From: Flavobacterium aestivum
GTDB taxonomy: Bacteria; Bacteroidota; Bacteroidia; Flavobacteriales; Flavobacteriaceae
NCBI RefSeq assembly: GCF_026870175.2
Contig: NZ_CP113977.2
Coordinates: forward strand, 434,001-498,000
DNA: 64,000 nt
Direction: 5' to 3'
Made by a program: the position numbers and the translations under genes. Positions 57,631-64,000 of the stretch are shown in pieces (the first letter of the stretch is position 1; every line of letters begins with the position of its first letter). Below the pieces are notes generated by a model that was not told where the DNA came from, did no database searches, and saw nothing but the letters and a program-made list of their open reading frames with translations.

Positions 57631-58971
57631 TTAAATAGCTTTATTCCTAACAAGAAGACCTTTGCGTAAGTTTAGGTCTTCTTTTTTTGCCTGATACCAA
57701 GTCAATACTTCAAGCCCATTGTTATTCAATTTACAATCTACTATAACCATAGTATCTTGATAGAACTTGATATAACGAGACTGGAATTTCCCTTCTAATT
57801 TATCGGGGTTATTATACCAAACTTCATCCGGACTATTCAATATTTCTTTGATATGCGGGAATATCTGATGTCTGTTTTCAATTGGTTTCACATACTTTCC
57901 TTTGGTGTGAAAATCGAAGTTCTTTTCAGTTAACACCATCTTACGGCCATAGTAGTCTTTGAACCCCATAAAAGCTCCTGATTTGTCCTTTTTAAACAAT
58001 TCTTTTACATTGTCTGCAGTAATGCTTTCGTCTAGTGAAATAGGGTTTAAATCGAATTTAAACGAATCCCATTTTTTTAGATCATACTTATCTAAAGTCA
58101 TATCGTTTAACTTTTTCGGCAGTCCTTTGATATCGCTGTAAAACTGTGATTTGGTAAATACTTCTTTCAGGTCACCTCGATTGATATTGAATTGACTTTT
58201 TGACCAGTTTGCATTGTCAGCGTTAAGCATTTCCTGAGCGACTTTACCGCTCATTACTTCACCTGATTTCGGAGTTTGGTTATATTGTGTAAACTCGCAG
58301 CGACACCCGTGACCATTTGGAGGAAATAACTTCATAGCTTCACGGTCGCTTAAGTTGAATATTTTACCATCCAGTTTGGCGTGTTCATTTCTTACTTTTG
58401 AATCTCCTGCAGTTTGATATTGAACATAAGAAGTAACCGTGTCCTTTTCGGCTAAAAAACGGTGATATGCTGCCGAATTTTGACCCACGGCCACCGAAAG
58501 ATTATATTCAGTGGTTAGATAGTTTTGATTCAAATTAGCTACACGTTCATTAGCCAGTTTCTTAAAATCGGCTTCTGATCTAATTTCGTTTTTATCCTGG
58601 TCTAATAGTAAATCAGTCATGGCGGCCAAACGTGCCTCCGTCTTCGATTCCGAAAATTCAAAAAGGTTATATTCCATCAGCTGATAAGCCAAACTATCGG
58701 GCGTATTAAACCCTGAAATTGTGCCATAACCCGATTTTAAACCGTCAACTAATTGCAAAGCTTCAGCAACTATTAACTGTCCCTGTGTGCCTATTGTTTC
58801 CTCTTTGTTCCATACAGCAGTAAGTAATTTATTAGTTAAATCGTCTAGTATTTTGGTGCTTGCTTCAACTACAGGAGCGATGGAACCGCAGCACTTATGA
58901 TAAGTAATCTCTTTTCCATGGTTTATCGCCTGAATGGTTATCTTTTTGCTCGGGATTTTGAATTGCTTCAT
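57631..58971 (-). CDS. MuF minor head protein with C-terminal nuclease-like (PBECR-type) domain
   Basis: A 446-residue protein. Residues 80-260 are the phage head morphogenesis (Mu gpF/SPP1 gp7) domain with AGDSKVRNEHAKLDGKIFNL and LFPPNGHGCRCEFTQYN. Residues about 340-446 (LTEKNFDFHTKGKYVKPIEN, NSPDEVWYNNPDKLEGKFQS, RYIKFYQDTMVIVDC) resemble the phage barnase/EndoU/colicin-like nuclease domains found on MuF proteins. The minor head protein binds the portal, and the toxin-like end may be injected with DNA. It overlaps the portal gene by 77 bases. Confidence 0.83.
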   Translation of the reverse strand: MKQFKIPSKKITIQAINHGKEITYHKCCGSIAPVVEASTKILDDLTNKLLTAVWNKEETIGTQGQLIVAEALQLVDGLKSGYGTISGFNTPDSLAYQLMEYNLFEFSESKTEARLAAMTDLLLDQDKNEIRSEADFKKLANERVANLNQNYLTTEYNLSVAVGQNSAAYHRFLAEKDTVTSYVQYQTAGDSKVRNEHAKLDGKIFNLSDREAMKLFPPNGHGCRCEFTQYNQTPKSGEVMSGKVAQEMLNADNANWSKSQFNINRGDLKEVFTKSQFYSDIKGLPKKLNDMTLDKYDLKKWDSFKFDLNPISLDESITADNVKELFKKDKSGAFMGFKDYYGRKMVLTEKNFDFHTKGKYVKPIENRHQIFPHIKEILNSPDEVWYNNPDKLEGKFQSRYIKFYQDTMVIVDCKLNNNGLEVLTWYQAKKEDLNLRKGLLVRNKAI

Positions 58972-60256
58972 TTTTTATAAGTTTTAAAATAGCCTCCATT
59001 ATCGGTGCTGATGCTACAATTTGGTTATTTGATTGAGTTTGTTTTTTGCCAGTTATCGGTACGTTAAATGTTTTAGAAACCCACTCTTCGTCTACGTCAA
59101 ATTCTTCCATAATGCCTTTTACGATTTCCCAAAACTTAGTTAGATCTATTTCTTCTTTCGATTCTATCCATTCAAAAATATCATCATCAGAAATGTAGCT
59201 GTAGCCTTGAATTTGTAACAAAGGCAATAATTCATCATTGATATTAAAGCCTATATTTTTCCTATCGGATTGACTAATTTTGAAATCTAAAGAGCGTTCG
59301 TGAACTTCGGTATTAGATCGATTGGCTTCATTGCTTCCTATCGTATTAGAACCCACTAACACACCTGAAATTTCAGTAGTATTGTATTCAATAAATTTTG
59401 AATACACATTGTAAGCATCGGTTCTATTAGCTTCGTCAAACTTGATAGTAGTTCCTTCAGGGAAAACACCTACTGAAGCTTCAGCTAATGCCAATAATTG
59501 CTTTTCGACATTATCGATGTGCGTAGAATTGCTATTATTGGTAGTTGCTGAAATCATCGGCATTCCAAACTTTTCGCAAAACTCAGCCCATGACTGTGCT
59601 ACATTTCGTTTCCAAATTAAGTTTGGAATAATATTATTAATAAGTCCTAAAGGGTCGTCTTGATTAAGTTCAATTATCCACGGCTTATTTTGATCAGAAT
59701 CATATTCTATAAAAATTTTATCTTTTGATAAATCAGGATAAATTCTTTTTTGACTAGGTACTAAGTTTCTTGAAGGTAGAACAGAAAATTTAATTTTCTT
59801 ATCGTTAAACTCTGAAAACTCAATTAATTTAGTTCCAAAAAGTATAGCATCTAATTCAAGATTTAAATAGCGATAGAACCATTTTTGATTAAGTAATTTG
59901 GTTGCTTCTTCATTTATATCACCTGTTTTTTCATTTCTTATTTGAAATCCAACACTTAAAGTTGCTGTCTTTCTAAGGATAACATTTTTTAAAAGTGTTC
60001 CGTCCGTTTTCAAATCATCAACTAAATCAAAATAGCGATTGTACCGTGGTGTTTCAATATGTTCAATAGCGGTTAGTGCCAAACGCCATGATTGAATTTC
60101 TTTTCTAGAGCGGTCTTTGTATGATTTGGCAATTTGCATAATGATGGCATCAGCATTTCGTTTGCCTGATTTCAAAGGCAAAGTATCTGTTTTCGCTACA
60201 GGCGAAAAACCGCCCTTATTACGGTTGTTAAGTATTCTGTTTGTATTCTTTCTCAT
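58895..60256 (-). CDS. Phage portal protein (DUF935, Mu gp29-like)
   Basis: A 453-residue portal. SWRLALTAIEHIETPRYNRY, LLKNVILRKTATLSVGFQIR, GMPMISATTNNSN, GTTIKFDEANRTDAYNVY and NTIGSNEANRSNTEVHERSL fit DUF935, the Mu gp29 family. It forms the dodecameric ring through which DNA enters the head. The long overlap with the MuF gene suggests coupled translation. Confidence 0.9.
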   Translation of the reverse strand: MRKNTNRILNNRNKGGFSPVAKTDTLPLKSGKRNADAIIMQIAKSYKDRSRKEIQSWRLALTAIEHIETPRYNRYFDLVDDLKTDGTLLKNVILRKTATLSVGFQIRNEKTGDINEEATKLLNQKWFYRYLNLELDAILFGTKLIEFSEFNDKKIKFSVLPSRNLVPSQKRIYPDLSKDKIFIEYDSDQNKPWIIELNQDDPLGLINNIIPNLIWKRNVAQSWAEFCEKFGMPMISATTNNSNSTHIDNVEKQLLALAEASVGVFPEGTTIKFDEANRTDAYNVYSKFIEYNTTEISGVLVGSNTIGSNEANRSNTEVHERSLDFKISQSDRKNIGFNINDELLPLLQIQGYSYISDDDIFEWIESKEEIDLTKFWEIVKGIMEEFDVDEEWVSKTFNVPITGKKQTQSNNQIVASAPIMEAILKLIKNEAIQNPEQKDNHSGDKPWKRDYLS

Positions 60257-60311
60257 AAATTATAAAATTGCGCCTTAGAATTGAGTTTAAACGTGTTTTA
60301 AATCGCAAACA

Positions 60312-60758
60312 CTACCACTTGTTATTCGTGAATGTGTTTTTGCTGCTTAATCGAAAGCTGTCCTTTGCTTCTCCCGTGCTTTCGTCTTTGATTAATGGCA
60401 GGTCAGCATAGCCTTTTCCTTCGGCTATTAATTTGAGCCATTCCATTACGTCTTGGTATCGGTTGGAACGGTGTTCTGGAATCTTATTGGGAGCGATGGA
60501 ACAATACAAATGATACAAGGCACAATCAATAGTAATCATTACGATATAAGCGTTCCGGATATCAGTGGTAGCTCCATCAGCTAAAGTTGTAAATATGGCA
60601 GCCACATCATAACGCCCGGCTAAATAGTTCTTGATTTGAGCTATTGCCATTTCTTCTGCACTCAACAGCTTGGTTTCAGTGTAATTTTCTAGCAAAATGT
60701 TTTTGATTTCATTTCGAATCAATACAGCGTAGTCGGTATCTTTTAAAAATCGGCTCAT
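60312..60758 (-). CDS. Mu gp36-like head-tail protein (DUF1320)
   Basis: A 148-residue protein (RFLKDTDYAVLIRNEIKNIL ... AIAQIKNYLAGRYDVAAIF ... NAYIVMITIDCALYHLYCSI) with the DUF1320 pattern; in Mu, gp36 is a head-tail connector component. Its start overlaps the terminase stop by one base. In Mu this gene lies elsewhere in the structural cluster, so its place between terminase and portal is a rearranged order. Confidence 0.8.
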   Translation of the reverse strand: MSRFLKDTDYAVLIRNEIKNILLENYTETKLLSAEEMAIAQIKNYLAGRYDVAAIFTTLADGATTDIRNAYIVMITIDCALYHLYCSIAPNKIPEHRSNRYQDVMEWLKLIAEGKGYADLPLIKDESTGEAKDSFRLSSKNTFTNNKW

Positions 60759-62332
60759 TAGAATCTGTTTTTGTTATTTTTTATTATTTCTTTACGAGAT
60801 GTGGCTTTAGGCTCAAATTTGGTTACGAATGTGATTTGATTTACTTCTACTATTGCAGATTGTAACGCATCGGGACCATCATCATTTGCGCCGCTTCCTT
60901 TTTCGAAAGCATATAGTTGTTCTAGCAACATATCAAAGTCAATCGATTCTTTGCATTCATCATTAAACCAAATATTAGCACGTTCAAAATAGCCCATCAT
61001 ACTTTCAATACGGTCGAATTTGCCGTCCTTACTTTTCTTGTCTGCTACAACTGGAATGTACCAACCACGCTCATCACCTTCAATATCAAAATCATTCACA
61101 AACTCATCTTGAGCAAACAAACCCTCAATTCGGTAGCGGCAATTGTATTTTAAGAAATCATTTTGTTGTACAAAATCATACAGCCATTTAGCAACATTCA
61201 TTCTTGATGTTTTTCGAACGTAAGCGGCTAAAACGTGAAATTCACGTCCAATTTTACCCACTAGAATCATTGCCTTATAATCTCCTGCATCCTTATAACT
61301 TAAATCGCCATAGAAACACATTCCTTCATATTTGCTCCATTCTAACCTAGTTTTCCATTGGATTTGTTCGGGTTTAAACATTTCGCCATCTTGTATGTGT
61401 ACGTGCATGTATTCACGCATAAAGGAACGATAAGGCGTTTCTTCATATTTATCCCTCCAATATTGGGCGTTTGTTTTTTCTGGCCATGTAGGTTCGAATG
61501 TGTGTAAATCTTTGACGGCTTTGGCAGTAACGATAAAGTGCTTTATTTTTCGTTTTGCCTTTAAAGCCTTTTCATTGATTTTTTCAAACTCTTTTTTCAA
61601 TAAATTGATAATACAGTTTTTGTGAAAGTTGTTATTAGCAACAATAAAGCGTTGTCTCAAACCTCCTTCGTCAAAACAACCTCTTAAATCCTCCCAAGCC
61701 CATTCGTAAGCTTCACGTGAAAGCTTATCATTCTTTACTCTTTTTCGAGTATCAGCATCATCCATTAAGATATAATCGGGACGGTTTTCCTCCTCGCTTT
61801 CTCCACGGGGTGACTGACCGATACTCATTGCTTTGAATTTTACACCATCAGTCGTTGTAAAATCTCCATTTGTCCAGTCTCCATAATTAAATCGTTTACC
61901 GTAATCGTTTATTAATCGGGTATTCGATTTTAATTGTGCCTGTATTTTACCAATCAATTTTTTTGCTTTTGGGTCGGTTTGACCAATCAAAAGCATATAA
62001 AACAAATCTTTTGTGAAGTATAAAAACAAAGGGATTCCCATACCTAAATGCACACTTTTTGCACCTGATCTGTAAATCTCTCCAAGGACACTACATATTT
62101 TATTATTAATAATTATGGTCGCTAAATCCACGTGATAAGGCGCACAAGGACTTTTGGCATAGTTCGGAAAGTAATATTCAAACCATTTTATATAATCACT
62201 TTCAAGTCTTTTGATACGGTTGAGTTTATCAATAGGCTTTTCATTGATATCAATTGTTGTAGCTTTCTTAATTCTTACACAATGTGCATCATACTCCTTT
62301 ATAAGTTTTTCCCATTTTGGACTCATTGCCAT
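60758..62332 (-). CDS. Terminase large subunit (Mu gp28-like)
   Basis: A 524-residue packaging motor. An N-terminal ATPase (Walker A-like RSGAKSVHLG at about 91-100, deviating from the classical GKS/T form by lacking the usual glycine before Lys; Walker B PDYILMDDAD) is followed by an RNase H-fold nuclease with acidic residues in CFYGDLSYKDAGDYKAM and GANDDGPDALQSA. It cuts and packages phage DNA together with flanking host DNA. One-base overlaps on both sides imply coupling. Confidence 0.9.
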   Translation of the reverse strand: MAMSPKWEKLIKEYDAHCVRIKKATTIDINEKPIDKLNRIKRLESDYIKWFEYYFPNYAKSPCAPYHVDLATIIINNKICSVLGEIYRSGAKSVHLGMGIPLFLYFTKDLFYMLLIGQTDPKAKKLIGKIQAQLKSNTRLINDYGKRFNYGDWTNGDFTTTDGVKFKAMSIGQSPRGESEEENRPDYILMDDADTRKRVKNDKLSREAYEWAWEDLRGCFDEGGLRQRFIVANNNFHKNCIINLLKKEFEKINEKALKAKRKIKHFIVTAKAVKDLHTFEPTWPEKTNAQYWRDKYEETPYRSFMREYMHVHIQDGEMFKPEQIQWKTRLEWSKYEGMCFYGDLSYKDAGDYKAMILVGKIGREFHVLAAYVRKTSRMNVAKWLYDFVQQNDFLKYNCRYRIEGLFAQDEFVNDFDIEGDERGWYIPVVADKKSKDGKFDRIESMMGYFERANIWFNDECKESIDFDMLLEQLYAFEKGSGANDDGPDALQSAIVEVNQITFVTKFEPKATSRKEIIKNNKNRF

Positions 62333-62763
62333 TAGCCTTCCTGATTTATTTTAAACAAAATGAACTGTTTGTGATATTCCGTAAATAAGACGGCTGTTTT
62401 GGGGTCTTGGTCTGCCATCCAGTTATCGAATTCTTTGAAAACTGAAAAGACAATTTGTGTACTTGTGCTACTTGATAGTGTTTCGATTACCTTATTAATC
62501 TTAGCGAGTGCATCGGCATCGATAAGCGATACTCCACCAGTAGCAACGGTTTTTAATTCCTTAATCAATATTTCGCGAATCTTATGAGGAGATGCCAACA
62601 TTTCGGCACGCTTGTCTTCCCAACGTCCGTCTTTTCTCCATTTTGACAGTGTTTGTTCGGATACGTCTAGCTGTTCGGCAATAGCTTTTGCTGTCATTCC
62701 GTCTTCGACAAACATCCTTTCGGCCATTACTTTTTTTGCCTGATTTGTGAGCAAATTTGACAT
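62332..62763 (-). CDS. Terminase small subunit-like protein
   Basis: A 143-residue protein from the ATG at 62761-62763. The helix-turn-helix GMTAKAIAEQLDVSEQTLSK, then WRKDGRWEDKR (about 24-54), is of the type seen in phage terminase small subunits (DUF1804/Mu gp27-like), which recognise the packaging site. It is the first gene of the leftward structural operon and is directly followed by the large subunit. Confidence 0.85.
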   Translation of the reverse strand: MSNLLTNQAKKVMAERMFVEDGMTAKAIAEQLDVSEQTLSKWRKDGRWEDKRAEMLASPHKIREILIKELKTVATGGVSLIDADALAKINKVIETLSSSTSTQIVFSVFKEFDNWMADQDPKTAVLFTEYHKQFILFKINQEG

Positions 62764-62889
62764 GTTTTTATAGTGATTTAAATGCAAAAATCCTTATAAA
62801 TCAAGGTGCAAACTAAAATTGTTGCAACCCTTGCGAACAATTTTTCATACCCTATTTTATCATCACATCTTTGCTTCAAAGTTTTAAAA
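62764..62889. promoter_or_regulatory. Divergent late-gene promoter region
   Basis: A 126-base AT-rich gap between leftward packaging genes and the rightward protease gene. CATCTTTG (one mismatch from TAnnTTTG) lies about 20 bases before the protease ATG; the minus strand has no clear match. Probably holds late promoters in both directions. Confidence 0.4.
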
Positions 62890-64000
62890 ATGATTTTTCA
62901 AGTACAGCAAAACACGATAGCCGCATACGGTCAAATTTGGGAAGGAAACGGAATGGAGTTCGTTTCGATATTCACACAAATGGAAAGTCAATACAGTGAT
63001 ATTACTGTAAAGATTCACACCTATGGAGGTTCTGTGTTTGACGGAAATCTAATCTTTAACACTATCCAAAACAGTAAAAAAAACATTGATATACAAATCA
63101 TTGGTATAGCTGCATCGATGGGTGCAATAATCAGTCAGTCCCGCAAAAATAAACCTCGTATGGTAAGAAATGGATATTTGATGATTCACGCCCCATCAGG
63201 TGGTACCGATGGAACAGCAACCGACCACGAGAATACCGCTAAACTATTACGCTCAATAGAAAAAAACTTTAAAACTCTTTTAGTTAATAGTACAGGAAAG
63301 CCTGAAAGTTATGTCGCTAAATGGATGGTTGGGGACAACTGGTTTGATGCAGAACAGGCGCTGAAGGAAGGTTTGATTTCTGAAATCATAGAACCCGAAA
63401 GCGATACTATAATCGCTAATTTAAACCCACAAGAATTAGGTGTACAAGGAATGTATTACCAATTCACGGCTTTACTGACTCCTAAAAACGAATCAAAAAT
63501 AAATTTAGATCATACTATGAAAAAACCAATTATTGAAGCTCTAGCCTTAACTGGTGTAAATGAGCAAAGTTCGGATACAGCGATTATTGATGCTGTTAAT
63601 GCAAAGTTTGCTGCTGAAAAGTCAGAGCTTCAAGGTAAGCTAGATGCCGAAATTAAAAAGCGTGAAACTGCCGAAGAATCATTAAAAGCCAAAGCCAAAG
63701 CAGCTATTACGGCTGTTGTTGAAGCAGCTAAAAAAGCGGGTAAAATTACTCAAGACCAAGTGGCTACTTATGAAAGTATTGCTGAAGCTTCAGGAATTGA
63801 AGTTTTAAACACTGTTCTTGGTGCTATTCCGGCACGCAATCCTATCTATTCACAAATACAATCACATGGTAAAACGGATGCAGTTTTAGGTCGTGAGGAA
63901 TGGGATTTTGACAAATGGCAAAAAGAAGATCCAAAAGCCTTAGAAGCTATGGCCGGAAAAGAACCAGAAAAATTCAAAGAATTGTTTAACGCAAAATATA
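62890..64000 (+). CDS. ClpP-like head maturation protease with scaffold region, 3' end missing
   Basis: At least 370 residues, open at the window edge. Residues 1-190 are a ClpP-fold protease: VKIHTYGGSVFDGNLI, catalytic Ser76 in GIAASMGAII and His100 in MIHAPSGG. From about 210 (MKKPIIEALALTG) the sequence is Glu/Lys/Ala-rich and coiled, typical of a capsid scaffold, then ends in FDKWQKEDPKALEAM. The protease trims scaffold during head assembly, like Mu gpI/gpZ. An internal ATG at 63517 could start a separate scaffold product. The major head gene should follow. Confidence 0.88.
   Translation, partial: MIFQVQQNTIAAYGQIWEGNGMEFVSIFTQMESQYSDITVKIHTYGGSVFDGNLIFNTIQNSKKNIDIQIIGIAASMGAIISQSRKNKPRMVRNGYLMIHAPSGGTDGTATDHENTAKLLRSIEKNFKTLLVNSTGKPESYVAKWMVGDNWFDAEQALKEGLISEIIEPESDTIIANLNPQELGVQGMYYQFTALLTPKNESKINLDHTMKKPIIEALALTGVNEQSSDTAIIDAVNAKFAAEKSELQGKLDAEIKKRETAEESLKAKAKAAITAVVEAAKKAGKITQDQVATYESIAEASGIEVLNTVLGAIPARNPIYSQIQSHGKTDAVLGREEWDFDKWQKEDPKALEAMAGKEPEKFKELFNAKY

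Larger units (their letters stand above)
45240..64000. mobile_element. Mu-like transposable prophage, right end beyond the window
   Basis: The region carries, in order, a LexA-like repressor, MuA-type transposase, MuB-type ATPase, DUF3164, small early genes, then tail, head, portal and terminase genes and a ClpP-like head protease. Absence of an integrase and insertion into a host gene agree with replicative transposition. All genes inspected are open apart from one in-frame stop in a small gene, so the phage could be functional. Confidence 0.9.

Overview
The window looks like a chromosome segment of a low-GC member of the Flavobacteriaceae, most like Flavobacterium. The evidence is the AT-rich composition, promoters with a TAnnTTTG -7 element instead of TATAAT, near absence of Shine-Dalgarno sites, and typical flavobacterial genes (PorT-like barrel, AsmA, LytTR/TPR pairs). 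A tRNA-Ala(GGC), glyS, rpsP-rimM, trmB and a leucine operon mark it as core chromosome. From about 45.24 kb to the end it is occupied by a Mu-like transposable prophage whose right end lies outside the window.

Layout. 1-4.8 kb: leucine biosynthesis (3' end of leuC, leuD, an ABM-fold protein, a methyltransferase, a LeuA-type synthase, leuB). 4.8-7.4 kb: an RRM protein, then rpsP, rimM and a tRNA1(Val) methyltransferase. 7.6-16.5 kb, minus strand: a secretion locus with HlyD adaptor, C39-peptidase ABC exporter, eleven double-glycine-type precursor peptides (six of them too short or too N-terminally ambiguous to be found by ORF length alone) and a C39-like/VKOR/thioredoxin fusion, with a divergent HTH gene. 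17-24 kb: an acyl-CoA dehydrogenase, a DUF3050 protein, Fe-S genes (ferredoxin, NFU, Mrp), an alkyltransferase-like protein, LysE and trmB. 24-41.5 kb: envelope functions (two L,D-transpeptidases, AsmA, beta-barrel), ribosome hibernation factor, a Gfo/Idh oxidoreductase of different base composition, prolyl oligopeptidase, tRNA-Ala, enoyl-CoA hydratase, two large uncharacterised envelope proteins and ComF. 41.5-45.2 kb: glyS, a LytTR regulator with Glu at the phosphorylation site, a secreted protein carrying a duplicated 15-residue tail, and a TPR lipoprotein gene cut off by the prophage.

How the peptide locus probably works: the precursors share a 25-residue leader ending in GG (AG in one) while the cores are all different but always contain an even number of cysteines (2, 4 or 6). 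The VKOR/thioredoxin protein would form disulfides, the C39 transporter would remove the leader and export the core, and HlyD would bridge the envelope. Ten of the eleven genes are preceded by the same small inverted-repeat element with two overlapping, mutually exclusive stems whose bases co-vary. This repeated leader-RNA (or operator) element and the evidence of segmental duplication in the array are the most novel signals in the window.

Prophage: a LexA-like repressor diverges from an early operon (small Ner-position protein, MuA-type DDE transposase, MuB-type ATPase, DUF3164, RecA-like ATPase and many small genes). Packaging, portal, MuF, tape-measure and gpG genes run back on the minus strand from 62.8 to 54.7 kb, while the head protease/scaffold gene runs forward off the window edge.
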